DNA of 64,000 bases from Hyphomicrobiaceae bacterium (GCA_020638055.1 JACKJH010000003.1:496001-560000), one strand, 5' to 3'. Numbered from the stretch's first letter, positions 52,214 through 61,346 are shown. The notes: generated by a model from the sequence alone, not told the origin. Translations and numbers: made by a program.

Positions 52214-53440
52214 TCATGCCTGTCCGGATGCCTGGGGGGTGCGCCGCATGCTCGTTGCCGCAAGCGCTGCAACTGCGATGACGATGGGGAAAAACGTGAC
52301 CCATAGCACCGCGTCCCAGCCTTTTGCCATAAGCAGCGTGCCAGATGAAAATGAGCCAATGGTCATCATCCCGAACACCATGAAATCGTTGAGCGACTGC
52401 ACGCGGGTCCGTTCCTCCGGTCGATGACACTCCAGAACCATCGCGGACGCTCCAAGAAATCCGAAGTTCCAACCCACGCCAACCAGAATGAGCGTCAGCC
52501 AGAAATGGGCCTGGTCGATTCCCGTGAGCCCGATCGTCGCTGAAAGCGAAATCAGGAGCAAACCGGTCAGGATCACGCGCGTCGTGCCAAAACGGGTGAT
52601 CAAATGGCCTGTGAAAAAGCTCGGCGCATACATGGCAATGATGTGCCATTGAATGCCCAGGTTGGAGGCTTCCTGGGGCAGCCCGCAAAGGCGCATGGCC
52701 AAAGGGGCCGACGTCATGATGAAGTTCATCAGCGTGTAGGACACCACCCCGCAGATGACCGCCGCTATGAAACGAGGTTGCCGCACGATGATGCCGAGAG
52801 GCCGCCCGCCCGCCGTTTCCGCCGCGGTGGGCTTGGGGACGCGAACACCTGACAACACGATCCCCGCGAGTACTGCCACCGCGGCTTGTGCGATGAACGT
52901 TGCCGCAAAAACGTAAGGCTGCCACAGGTCCATCGTGAAGGTGACGAGTTGCGGGCCCAGAATGCCGGCAACCACGCCACCGGCCATGACAAGTGAAAGC
53001 GCGCGCGGCTTTTTCTCCGGCGGCACACAGTCCGCGGCAGCAAAGCGGAACGAGAGCACGACAGCGTTATAGGCGCCGCCAAAAAACATCGCGAGGCAGA
53101 ACAGCCAGAATGATCCGATAATCACCGAGATTGCAGCCAGCAAGCCCACAAGAAAACCGCAACTCGTTCCAGCAAGGAATGCAGTGCGGCGGCCGTAACG
53201 CCGCGCGATGGCCCCGGTCGGGAGCGTGGAAATTGCCATGCCGACCACGAAAACCGTGATTGGCAGCGTTGCCAGTTCCTTGGTGGGAGCGAGCGTGCTG
53301 CCGATAATTGCTCCGGTTGCGTAAGCGACCGCATTGTTGGCCCCGGCAAGCGCCTGTGCAATTCCCAGCCTGACGACGTTATTCTTTGCAGCAGAGAGTG
53401 CCGGCTGCATGGGGCTATCTGGCAGAGCATCCGATGTCAT
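52214..53440 (-). CDS. MFS transporter
   Basis: 408 residues with about 12 membrane segments. Loop 2-3 motif ARRYGRRTAF and GGAYNAVVLSFRFAAADCVPPEKKPRALSLVMAGG mid-loop; C-terminal half has RFGTTRVILTGLLL and HRPEERTRVQSLNDF. It resembles small-molecule exporters of the YfiS/riboflavin-like MFS group, but substrate cannot be named. Divergent AraC gene at 53636 likely controls it. A longer frame at 52182-52925 in another register is a shadow. Confidence 0.9.
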   Translation of the reverse strand: MTSDALPDSPMQPALSAAKNNVVRLGIAQALAGANNAVAYATGAIIGSTLAPTKELATLPITVFVVGMAISTLPTGAIARRYGRRTAFLAGTSCGFLVGLLAAISVIIGSFWLFCLAMFFGGAYNAVVLSFRFAAADCVPPEKKPRALSLVMAGGVVAGILGPQLVTFTMDLWQPYVFAATFIAQAAVAVLAGIVLSGVRVPKPTAAETAGGRPLGIIVRQPRFIAAVICGVVSYTLMNFIMTSAPLAMRLCGLPQEASNLGIQWHIIAMYAPSFFTGHLITRFGTTRVILTGLLLISLSATIGLTGIDQAHFWLTLILVGVGWNFGFLGASAMVLECHRPEERTRVQSLNDFMVFGMMTIGSFSSGTLLMAKGWDAVLWVTFFPIVIAVAALAATSMRRTPQASGQA

Positions 53441-53635
53441 GTGATCCCCTCAGCAAAGCGAAGTTCCATGCGAGCCATCTGGCGGCACATCGAGGGCACC
53501 GTCGCTCATCACGTCTGGAGAAACTCATAGCGTCCAGGCGGATGACTGTATTTCGATAATATGACATTATGAATATAATTTCTGCCAAGCCGGTCGCTAC
53601 AGAAGTGACGCGACAGATGAATTGGACCACGATCA

Positions 53636-54436
53636 ATGAAATGGACCACGGTTAAAGCACCGCCCGACGCGGCCGTACCGCAACCGATGACGGTGCGCGT
53701 ACAATCAATCCCGCCACGACATTATTTTCCAGAACACTTCCACAACTGGAACCAGATGGTTTACGCCATCTCCGGCGTTCTGACTGTCGCCGCAGAGGGC
53801 CAATCCTACGTCATCTCGCCCGAGCAGGCCGTCTGGCTGCCGACCGGCCATCGTCATCGCGTAGGAACCCTGCTGGGTGCTGAATTTCGAAGCCTTTGGA
53901 TTGCCAATGATGCTGCAAAGGCCCTTCCCTCCGTATCAACCGTGTTCGGCGTGACGCCGCTTCTCAAAGCGCTGATCATCGAAGCAGCACAAATCGAGGG
54001 AGACAATGATGAAGACGGATATCGCGAGCGGGTGACTGAGCTTATTTTTGATCAACTCCGTCGCGCACCAGCGCTACCTGGCGCGCTGCCTTGGCCGCTC
54101 GATGGGTCACGTCTCGTGTCGCTTTGTGAGGCGCTTTACGCCAACCCCGCTGACACGCGTGGACCCGATGCGTGGGGGCGGGAACTTGGCATGTCGGAAC
54201 GCACACTCGCACGCCGTTTCGAAGCGGAAATGGACATGAGTTTGCGTTCGTGGCGGCGGCGTCTCCGTCTGTTCAAGGCAATTGAATTGTTGGGCGGCGG
54301 TCTCGACGTCACCCGCACCGCAATGGAAGTCGGTTATAGCTCGACGTCGGCTTTCGTGTTTGCATTCCGGGGTGAAATGGGGTGTAGCCCGCAAGCCTAC
54401 ATGCGCAGACGCGGCAATTCACAAAAAGTCCAATAA
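53636..54436 (+). CDS. AraC family regulator with cupin sensor domain
   Basis: 266 residues. N-terminal cupin: VQSIPPRHYFPEHFHNWNQMVYA and VISPEQAVWLPTGHRHRVG. C-terminal double helix-turn-helix: LGMSERTLARRFEAEMDMSL and TRTAMEVGYSSTSAFVFAFRGEMGC with PQAYMRR. It is of the MFS-linked type that activates or represses a divergent exporter gene; the 195-base gap between the two holds the presumed control site. Confidence 0.92.
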   Translation: MKWTTVKAPPDAAVPQPMTVRVQSIPPRHYFPEHFHNWNQMVYAISGVLTVAAEGQSYVISPEQAVWLPTGHRHRVGTLLGAEFRSLWIANDAAKALPSVSTVFGVTPLLKALIIEAAQIEGDNDEDGYRERVTELIFDQLRRAPALPGALPWPLDGSRLVSLCEALYANPADTRGPDAWGRELGMSERTLARRFEAEMDMSLRSWRRRLRLFKAIELLGGGLDVTRTAMEVGYSSTSAFVFAFRGEMGCSPQAYMRRRGNSQKVQ

Positions 54437-54485
54437 CGTCGGGGGACGACGCAACAAGGGGCAAATCAGGCTGCCACGGTTTCAT

Positions 54486-55280
54486 TCAGCGGGTAGCAGC
54501 CGTCGCTGCTGGTGCAGGAGCTCCCCCGGCCAACGCAGCATCGACCATCGTTGACAAGTCTTGGTAGCTGAGCACTTTTTTAACTAGCTTGCCATCAACG
54601 AAGAAGTTGGGAGTACCGATGATGCCCAGTGTCCTGCCGCGATCCTTCACCCACTTCAGGCCTGCGATCAGCTTTTTATCCTGAAGGCAGCTATCGAATT
54701 GGGCGCGCGTCATGCCAACCTGCTGCGCCACCTCGTAGATCGAATCAAGCCGCACGTCTTGCGAAACCCACTTGCCCTGTTGGGAGAGGAACTTGCCATA
54801 AAGCGTGAGGTACTTGTCCGCCGGTGCGCACCTGAGCGCAATGGTGGCGTTGCCAGAGGAGCGGCCGATTGGAAATTCGCGCAGGATAAAGCGGACCTTT
54901 CCGGTATCGATGTAATTCTTCTTCAGTTCGGGAAAAACTTCTGCGTGAAATTTCCGGCAATACGGGCACGTCAAAGACATGTACTTGATGACCGTTACCG
55001 GCGCGTCCGGCCGGCCGAATGACATCTCCGGCAATGGACCGGTCTTCATGATCTCGGCCACCGATGGATTTTCGATAACCTGCCTCGGACCGGCATTGTA
55101 GACACGTTCATTGGGATTGAGTGGGTTCATGGGAGCGGTGTCCGTTCCCTCGCCCGTGTCAAAGGCGGAGGCCGTCGATCCGGTCGCCGGGTTCTTGTCA
55201 AGCGAAAGAGTATTGCTGCACGCCGACAGTGCAACACCAATCCACAGTATCAAGATTACAGGAAGACGCCTGCTCCGCAT
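54486..55280 (-). CDS. DsbA-type thioredoxin-fold lipoprotein
   Basis: 264 residues. Lipobox LSAC (Cys21); a 60-residue linker; then the DsbA/DsbG-like domain with active-site CPYC (105-108) in YMSLTCPYCRKFHAEVFPELK, FILREFPIGRSSGNATIALRC and cis-Pro region GIIGTPNFFVDGKLV. Expected to form or isomerise disulfides in the periplasm, anchored to a membrane. A close paralogue lies 76 bases upstream. Confidence 0.88.
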   Translation of the reverse strand: MRSRRLPVILILWIGVALSACSNTLSLDKNPATGSTASAFDTGEGTDTAPMNPLNPNERVYNAGPRQVIENPSVAEIMKTGPLPEMSFGRPDAPVTVIKYMSLTCPYCRKFHAEVFPELKKNYIDTGKVRFILREFPIGRSSGNATIALRCAPADKYLTLYGKFLSQQGKWVSQDVRLDSIYEVAQQVGMTRAQFDSCLQDKKLIAGLKWVKDRGRTLGIIGTPNFFVDGKLVKKVLSYQDLSTMVDAALAGGAPAPAATAATR

Positions 55281-55356
55281 GTGCCTTTAACCCCCTGGCT
55301 TGCGGTGGCAACGGGCTTTTCCATGTGTCGTTGGCAAGCCCGTTGAATTGCGCGCG

Positions 55357-56061
55357 TTATTTCAGCAGCGGTTCGATCATCGCGTCGAAAGCTTCAACGT
55401 TTGGAGCACCTTGAAGCTTCTTGCCATTGACAAAGAACGTCGGCGTTGCAGACACGCCGAACTGGTCGGCGGCGCGCGAACGCTGCGCATTGATCTGATC
55501 AAGCAGTTTCTGATCCTTCAGGCACTTGTCGAAGGTCTCCTGTGTGAAGCCCGCCTGCTTTGCAATCTCAAACAGCTTCGGCACCGGGTTGCCCTGAACG
55601 TACGCCCAATCAGCTTGCGTGTTGAACAGCAAGTCCGTCATTGCGTAGATTTTGCCGTTGGGTGCGCATCTCGCCAACATCGCGCCAGCGGCGGCAAGGT
55701 TATCGAGAGGGAACTCGCGCATGATGAAGCTGATCTTGCCGGCATCGATGTACTTCTTTTTGAGTGCGGGAAAATTTTCCTTGTGGAAGTGACTGCAGTG
55801 CCCGCATGTCAAAGAGGCGTATTCCACAACGGCAACCTTGGCTTCGGGGTTGCCGAGTACGATGTCCTCCAGGCCATCAATCGGCTTCATCAGCGCTTCC
55901 ATTGGAACTTCGCTGGGGCCAGATGATCGCTGCGCTTGTGCAGGAGTTGGGACCAGGAAAGTAACAGCGGCAAAGGCGATGCTTGCGGTTGCCAAGCTGG
56001 CTGTCAGCACGCGCCGGCGTGTGAAATTGAGGCGGGAGAGAAGTGCTGCGGTTTTAGTCAC
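55357..56061 (-). CDS. DsbA family periplasmic disulfide oxidoreductase
   Basis: 234 residues from GTG 56061, with AAGGAG (56069-56074) seven bases upstream; the frame stays open to 56154 but without a ribosome site. Signal peptide (LTASLATASIAFAAVTFLVP ending AQA), then the DsbA domain: VEYASLTCGHCSHFHKENFP with CGHC, FIMREFPLDNLAAAGAML and cis-Pro GVSATPTFFVNGKKLQ. This is the type linked to mutY, dciA and smc in Rhizobiales. Confidence 0.9.
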   Translation of the reverse strand: MTKTAALLSRLNFTRRRVLTASLATASIAFAAVTFLVPTPAQAQRSSGPSEVPMEALMKPIDGLEDIVLGNPEAKVAVVEYASLTCGHCSHFHKENFPALKKKYIDAGKISFIMREFPLDNLAAAGAMLARCAPNGKIYAMTDLLFNTQADWAYVQGNPVPKLFEIAKQAGFTQETFDKCLKDQKLLDQINAQRSRAADQFGVSATPTFFVNGKKLQGAPNVEAFDAMIEPLLK

Positions 56062-56157
56062 GAAAATGCTCCTTGAGGCGATCGAGGCAGTCCGAACGTA
56101 AGCGGTGCAGTCTGGCGGTCCTGGTCGGGCGCCGGGTGCGGATTTTATCGGCAACTA

Positions 56158-56317
56158 GAGCATGTTTAGCCGAAGTGTAAGCGGTTCGGCGTGAAAAACA
56201 TGCTCCAGATCAAAGAGCATGTTTAGCCGAAGTGTAAGCGGTTCGGCGTGAAAAACATGCTCCAAAACAAAAGCCTAGATTGCGCACACGATTCCACGAA
56301 GAGTGAACGCGGTCTAC
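56158..56317. repeat. Two family B repeats and a companion hairpin
   Basis: GAGCATGTTTAGCCGAAGTG units at 56158 and 56215 are followed by an AGATTGCGCACACGATTCC/GAACGCGGTCTA hairpin at 56275-56317, like that after the nspC array. Fills the gap between dsbA and the DciA-like gene. Confidence 0.85.
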
Positions 56318-56455
56318 ACCGCGCATTTAGCATGGCGTCGACGCGGCAATAAGGCAAAAGCTGATTGAATGCCACCTGAATGAGGTGCGGTGCGTTGCGA
56401 TTGCAGTTTCAAATCTCAATCACAGTGCCGTGTTTTCCATTGGCTCAACAGAGAT

Positions 56456-57121
56456 TTATCGGGCGCGGCGTCGCTGGCTCTCGGCTTCGATGTGCGCCCC
56501 TAGGCGGGCCAGCGCCTGTTCGAGTGGATCGCCAGCGGCAACCTCGGCATTTTGCTTGCGTTGACCCTTTGAACTGTTGTCGAGGAGGGACGTGCCACGA
56601 AGCGGATCGCAGGCCGAATGAGGCTCCATGTCGCCACGCTCCGCAATCTCGATCGCCTCTTGTTTGATGCGTAACGAGACGACAGCGCGATATCCGAAAT
56701 AGGCGTTGATTCGCTCAATGATTTGCGCCGATTGATATTGCACATCGAGCGCAAGTGCAGGATCGACCTGAAGCGTCAGCGTCGCTCCCGGCCGGCCCTC
56801 CCATCCTTCCTCCGTATCAGCGAATTTTTCCACCGCGCGCGGCCATTTCAGCTTGAGCGGCCGTGTGTTGCGGGCAAGTGGCCTGCCAACGATCTGCGGC
56901 CAGTCGATAATCAGGCTGGCCGCAGCAAATCCGTGCTTCTCGAACGCCTTACGGGTTATTTTCGGGACCAGCGCGGCAATTGCGCGGGTGGAAGCCTGCC
57001 GATAACTGGATGCCGGCACCGGATTGGGCCGTGCTGTGGCTGGGGGAATATTAAAGTCCAGGCCGGCCCTGCCAGTGCGTGCCCTGCCTGCAGCATTTAT
57101 GCGGTTGTCCCAGCTTTTCAT
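56456..57121 (-). CDS. DciA-like (DUF721) protein
   Basis: 221 residues from ATG 57121 (AGAGG upstream). N-terminal half carries the DUF721/DciA core: ALVPKITRKAFEKHGFAAAS, IDWPQIVGRPLARNTRPLKLKW, then GATLTLQVDPALALDVQYQS and IIERINAYFGYRAVVSLRIKQ. DciA is the ancestral loader of the DnaB helicase in most bacteria. The C-terminal 60 residues are an extension with a basic end. Divergent from mutY by 68 bases. Confidence 0.85.
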   Translation of the reverse strand: MKSWDNRINAAGRARTGRAGLDFNIPPATARPNPVPASSYRQASTRAIAALVPKITRKAFEKHGFAAASLIIDWPQIVGRPLARNTRPLKLKWPRAVEKFADTEEGWEGRPGATLTLQVDPALALDVQYQSAQIIERINAYFGYRAVVSLRIKQEAIEIAERGDMEPHSACDPLRGTSLLDNSSKGQRKQNAEVAAGDPLEQALARLGAHIEAESQRRRAR

Positions 57122-57189
57122 TGCGCATTGCCTCTTGCCACGTTTTCTGTGGCGCCATCCGCTTTTAACATTGAGATACCGATTCGAAG

Positions 57190-58344
57190 ATGCCAACAGC
57201 GCGGCAACCCGTGCGATGGCCACGAATTTTGGGGGTGCAAGTGCCTGCTGTTGCGCGAAAGCAACTTCCTTTACGTCCTGCGGGGCCGGACACCGTCGCT
57301 GCCCTGCTCGACTGGTACGACCGCGAACACCGCGATTTGCCTTGGCGGGCCTCGCCCGGCAAGCGCGCCAATCCCTATAAGGTCTGGCTCAGCGAGATCA
57401 TGCTGCAGCAGACCACGGTAAAAGCCGTTATCCCCTACTTCCTCAAGTTTATGATCCGCTGGCCGACGGTGAAAGCTCTGGCCGCGGCTGATCGTGACGA
57501 TGTGCTCGCCGCATGGGCTGGGCTTGGCTACTACGCCCGCGCCCGCAAGTTGCACGAGTGCGCGCAACGCGTCACCACTGATTATGGTGGAAAGTTTCCG
57601 CGCACTGAGGCGGAATTGATCAAGCTGCCCGGTATTGGTCCTTATACGGCTGCCGCCATCGCCGCCATCGCTTTCAACGAGCCGGCAACGCCTGTCGACG
57701 GCAATGTCGAACGGGTAACCGCGCGGCTATTCGCCGTGCGCCAGCCCCTGCCGCAATCGAAGTCTGAACTGAAGCGTCTTGCAGCAACGTTGACGCCGGC
57801 CAAGCGCCCGGGAGATTTCGCCCAGGCCATGATGGATCTGGGGGCATCGATTTGTTCGGTCAAAAGCCCCTCGTGTCTCGTTTGCCCTCTACAACCTGAT
57901 TGCGCCGCTGCGGCTAAGGGGCTTGAAAAAGTTCTGCCAGCCAAGGCGCCAAAGCCGGAGCGCCCCGTGCGGATGGGCGTCGCCTTTCTGGCACTCAGGG
58001 AGGATGGGCACCTCTTATTGCGCCGCCGTCCCGACACCGGGCTTTTGGGCGGCATGCTGGAGGTGCCGTCCACGCCGTGGACAGACATGATGCCCAGCCC
58101 AAAGGGTGTTCAGCGCTCCGCGCCGGTGAACGGTGCGTGGTGGGAGGTTCCCGGCCTCGTGGTGCATACGTTCACGCATTTCCGGCTCGAATTGATGGTT
58201 TATAGGGCTGTCGTCCCCGTCGATACCGAACTGATGCTTTGGGCCGCTCCCGAGCGCTGCCGATGGGTCCATCGTCGCGAACTCGGGCAAGCAGCCCTGC
58301 CAAGCGTCATGCGCAAGGTTGTTGCCCACGCTCTGAAGGACTGA
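57190..58344 (+). CDS. mutY: A/G-specific adenine DNA glycosylase
   Basis: Removes adenine paired with 8-oxoguanine. 384 residues: catalytic Glu69 (LSEIMLQQTTV), helix-hairpin-helix LPGIGPYTAAAIAAIAF, catalytic Asp170 (TPVDGNVERV) and the 4Fe-4S ligands Cys222, 229, 232, 238 in the spacing C-x6-C-x2-C-x5-C. The C-terminal NUDIX-like domain includes LLLRRRPDTGLLGGMLEVP. Complete and of normal length. Confidence 0.96.
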   Translation: MPTARQPVRWPRILGVQVPAVARKQLPLRPAGPDTVAALLDWYDREHRDLPWRASPGKRANPYKVWLSEIMLQQTTVKAVIPYFLKFMIRWPTVKALAAADRDDVLAAWAGLGYYARARKLHECAQRVTTDYGGKFPRTEAELIKLPGIGPYTAAAIAAIAFNEPATPVDGNVERVTARLFAVRQPLPQSKSELKRLAATLTPAKRPGDFAQAMMDLGASICSVKSPSCLVCPLQPDCAAAAKGLEKVLPAKAPKPERPVRMGVAFLALREDGHLLLRRRPDTGLLGGMLEVPSTPWTDMMPSPKGVQRSAPVNGAWWEVPGLVVHTFTHFRLELMVYRAVVPVDTELMLWAAPERCRWVHRRELGQAALPSVMRKVVAHALKD

Positions 58345-58515
58345 ATGCTGAATAAAGCCTCGGCCAAAGTCCATTTTGCTTTGCAGCATGGCCTCGGCTA
58401 CCCTGTGGCGGCCGAGTATTGGCGCGCACGATGCCTGACGGGACGCGTCCCGCCATGACTTGCGCGAAATTTCTGCACAGAACAGCGAAACAAAAAAGAT
58501 ACCGAGAGGGCCGGC

Positions 58516-60540
58516 ATGGCTGATACGACCCGCGAAAAAAAGCAACAGGCATCGGACAAGGCGACCAGCGCCACACCTGAGCGCGATCGGCCATGGCTGT
58601 TTAGAACCTACGCAGGGCATTCTACCGCGGCCAAATCCAACGCGCTCTACAAGACCAACCTGGCCAAGGGGCAGACCGGCCTGTCAATTGCCTTCGATTT
58701 GCCGACCCAGACGGGTTATGATTCCGATCATGAGCTGGCGCGCGGCGAAGTTGGCAAGGTTGGCGTTCCAGTCTCGCACATGGGCGACATGCGCACGCTG
58801 CTCGACGGAATACCGCTTGAGCAAATGAACACATCAATGACAATCAACGCGACCGCGGCGTGGTTGTTATCACTCTATATTGCAGTAGCCGACGAACAGG
58901 GAGCCGACCGCGCCAAGCTTACCGGCACCATTCAGAACGACATTATAAAGGAATACCTGTCACGCGGCACATACGTGTTCCCGCCTGAACCGTCACTGCG
59001 GCTCATAAAGGATACGATTGTTTTCTCCACCGCCAATGTGCCCAAGTGGAACCCAACCAACGTCTGCTCCTATCACCTGCAAGAGGCAGGTGCGACGCCG
59101 GTGCAGGAACTGGCCTTCGCACTTGCCACCGCCATTGCGGTCCTCGACACGGTCAAGGCCTCCGGCGAGGTGCCAGCGGACCGTTTCGGCAAGGTGTTCG
59201 GCCGTGTTTCCTTCTTCGTCAATGCGGGGCTGAAGTTCGTTACCGAAGTTTCCAAAATGCGCGCCTTCACCGAACTGTGGGACGAGATCGCACGCGAACG
59301 CTACGGCGTTTCGGAAGAAAAAAACCGCATGTTCCGCTATGGCGTGCAGGTCAACTCTTTGGGTCTGACCGAGCAACAGCCAGAAAACAATGTCTATCGC
59401 ATTTTGATCGCCGCGCTGGGTGTCACGCTGTCCAAGAATGCCCGCTGCCGAGCCCTGCAATTGCCAGCCTGGAACGAGGCGCTGGGTTTGCCGCGTCCGT
59501 GGGACCAGCAGTGGTCGCTTCGCATGCAACAGATCCTGGCATACGAGACGGATCTTCTCGAATACGCCGACATATTTGACGGTTCGGCCGCAATTGCCGC
59601 CAAGGTGCAGGCTCTGAAGGAAGAAGCCCGCGCCGAACTCGCTACAATAGAAAAGATGGGCGGTGCGGTAGCCTCCATCGACTACATGAAGCGCAAGCTG
59701 GTCGAGAGCAACTCCAAGCGGTTGGCGGCCATCGAGTCTGGCGAACAAGTCGTCGTCGGCGTCAACAAGTGGACTGAAACCGAAACCTCGCCCTTGTCAG
59801 GCGGTGACGGTGCCATTCAGGTTATTGACCCTGCTGTGGAAGCCGAACAGATAGAGCGCCTCAATGCCTGGCGCGCTGAGCGTGACGATAAGGCTGTGAC
59901 GGCCGCGTTGGCAGACCTTGAAAGCGCTGCCAAGGAAGGCCGCAACGTCATGGAATACTCTATCGCATGCGCAAAGGCTGGCGTGACGTCGGGTGAGTGG
60001 GGCGGCCTTCTGCGCCAGATATTCGGCGAGTATCGCGCCCCTACGGGTGTCGCGCAAGCTGCGCATGAGCGTGAGAATACAGCACTTGATGCGGTCCGCA
60101 CTTCCGTTGAGCGCGTATCGCAAGATCTTGGCCGGCGCATAAAATTTCTGGTAGGCAAACCAGGTCTGGATGGTCATTCCAACGGTGCCGAGCAGATTGC
60201 CGTGCGCGCCCGCGATTGCGGCATGGAGGTAGTCTACGAAGGCATCCGCCTGACACCGGCCCAGATCGTGCGCGCTGCGGTGGATGAAAGCGTGCATGTC
60301 GTTGGTCTTTCCATCCTGTCGGGCAGCCACGTTCCCCTTGTCAGGGAAGTGATGGAGCGTATGCGTGCCGAGGCAGCCGATGATATTCCCGTCGTCGTGG
60401 GCGGAATTATCCCGCCCGAGGACGAAAAGACCTTGAAGGCGTTCGGCGTTGCCGCTGTCTATACCCCGAAGGATTTCCAGCTCAACGATATCATGGCAGA
60501 CATCGTCCGCCTGGTTGCAAGAGAGGCCAAGGCCGCATGA
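58516..60540 (+). CDS. ecm: (2S)-ethylmalonyl-CoA mutase, B12-dependent
   Basis: Converts ethylmalonyl-CoA to methylsuccinyl-CoA in the ethylmalonyl-CoA pathway for acetate or C1 assimilation. 674 residues. The substrate barrel has PWLFRTYAGHSTAAKSNALY, IAFDLPTQTGYDSDHELARG and GKVGVPVSHMGDM, which mark the Ecm/MeaA group rather than methylmalonyl-CoA mutase. The C-terminal cobalamin domain has GLDGHSNGAEQ (D-x-H-x-x-G), VHVVGLSILSGSH and VVVGGIIPPED. Ribosome site GAGAGG. Two small genes follow, the first overlapping by ATGA. Confidence 0.93.
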   Translation: MADTTREKKQQASDKATSATPERDRPWLFRTYAGHSTAAKSNALYKTNLAKGQTGLSIAFDLPTQTGYDSDHELARGEVGKVGVPVSHMGDMRTLLDGIPLEQMNTSMTINATAAWLLSLYIAVADEQGADRAKLTGTIQNDIIKEYLSRGTYVFPPEPSLRLIKDTIVFSTANVPKWNPTNVCSYHLQEAGATPVQELAFALATAIAVLDTVKASGEVPADRFGKVFGRVSFFVNAGLKFVTEVSKMRAFTELWDEIARERYGVSEEKNRMFRYGVQVNSLGLTEQQPENNVYRILIAALGVTLSKNARCRALQLPAWNEALGLPRPWDQQWSLRMQQILAYETDLLEYADIFDGSAAIAAKVQALKEEARAELATIEKMGGAVASIDYMKRKLVESNSKRLAAIESGEQVVVGVNKWTETETSPLSGGDGAIQVIDPAVEAEQIERLNAWRAERDDKAVTAALADLESAAKEGRNVMEYSIACAKAGVTSGEWGGLLRQIFGEYRAPTGVAQAAHERENTALDAVRTSVERVSQDLGRRIKFLVGKPGLDGHSNGAEQIAVRARDCGMEVVYEGIRLTPAQIVRAAVDESVHVVGLSILSGSHVPLVREVMERMRAEAADDIPVVVGGIIPPEDEKTLKAFGVAAVYTPKDFQLNDIMADIVRLVAREAKAA

Positions 60541-60902
60541 CGAAAAAAAGCAATACGCCGATGAGATACGAATTGCGCCAGGAACTGGACCGCGCAATCC
60601 GTGTCCGGCGCCTCAGGATGGCAGCAATAGCCATTGCAGTGCTTGGACTTGTTGCCAGTGGTTTTGCGCTGATTGACGTTGAATCGCACGAAACCCGCAT
60701 ACGGCTCGGCGGCACGATCGACGACGTACATAATTTTGCTGGAAAAGGCGCCATGGATGGTCTCGAAGTTGGCGTCAAACTTGAAGATGGCCGGCACATC
60801 AGAGTCCTTTCGCTGAAATCGCGTCATCCGCAAGTTGGCGATCTCATCGAGATAACCGAACACCGCCACCCCTCCGGTCGCACCGTCTTCACGCTGCGTT
60901 GA
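60537..60902 (+). CDS. Small membrane-anchored protein after ecm, unknown
   Basis: 121 residues; its ATG overlaps the ecm stop (ATGA). Cytoplasmic basic N-terminus, one membrane segment (MAAIAIAVLGLVASGFALI, about 28-46), then an outside beta-rich domain: HETRIRLGGTIDDVHNF, VGVKLEDGRHIRVLSL and GDLIEITEHRHPSGRTVFTL. Resembles a small OB-like fold. Function unknown; the tight coupling to ecm may only reflect packing. Confidence 0.75.
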   Translation: MTKKSNTPMRYELRQELDRAIRVRRLRMAAIAIAVLGLVASGFALIDVESHETRIRLGGTIDDVHNFAGKGAMDGLEVGVKLEDGRHIRVLSLKSRHPQVGDLIEITEHRHPSGRTVFTLR

Positions 60903-60980
60903 TGATAAGCTAAAGCAGGTTGCACTTTGCCGGCTTTCCCGGTCGAATGGCGCCTGCATCATCTCGCGGGACGAACGCGC

Positions 60981-61346
60981 ATGCGCGCCGGGTTTAATTC
61001 TTGGAAATCGCTCGTGCTGGCCTTGTTTGCCAGCCTCATCATTGCCGTTGCACTCGCTTCATGGCTCGTGCATGAGCAACCCGAAGTTTCAAGAAACGAT
61101 TGCGCATTGACCCCATCCACCTTGCTTGAGGGGACTTTCCGCCATTGGCGCCTGTCGATGAGCCCCGCAGAGGGGCTATCGGGCGAGGTATCAGCCGCTG
61201 TTGATCTGGAAGACGGTCGTCAAATCGTGGCCTATAACGTCACCGACGCTGGCGGACTTTCATCCGGTGATAGGGTGACAGTGGCCGAAATCCAGTGCGT
61301 TCACCGGCGCATCTACTTGATCCACTCCAGCGGCAAAAAGCCCTGA
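60981..61346 (+). CDS. Small membrane-anchored protein, paralogue of 60537
   Basis: 121 residues from ATG 60981 (the frame is open to TTG 60927). One membrane segment (SLVLALFASLIIAVALASWLV), then GTFRHWRLSMSPAEGLSG, VDLEDGRQIVAYNV and GDRVTVAEIQCVHRRIYLIH. The block LEDGRxI...GDxxxxxE...R matches the preceding protein, so the two are duplicates. Function unknown. Confidence 0.7.
   Translation: MRAGFNSWKSLVLALFASLIIAVALASWLVHEQPEVSRNDCALTPSTLLEGTFRHWRLSMSPAEGLSGEVSAAVDLEDGRQIVAYNVTDAGGLSSGDRVTVAEIQCVHRRIYLIHSSGKKP

Noticed and set aside
52182..52925. Minus-strand frame of 247 codons
   Set aside because: Same strand but other register than the MFS transporter; His/Gly-rich translation typical of a shifted frame.
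59797..60597. Minus-strand frame of 266 codons
   Set aside because: Shadow of ecm, whose cobalamin-binding motif is on the plus strand.
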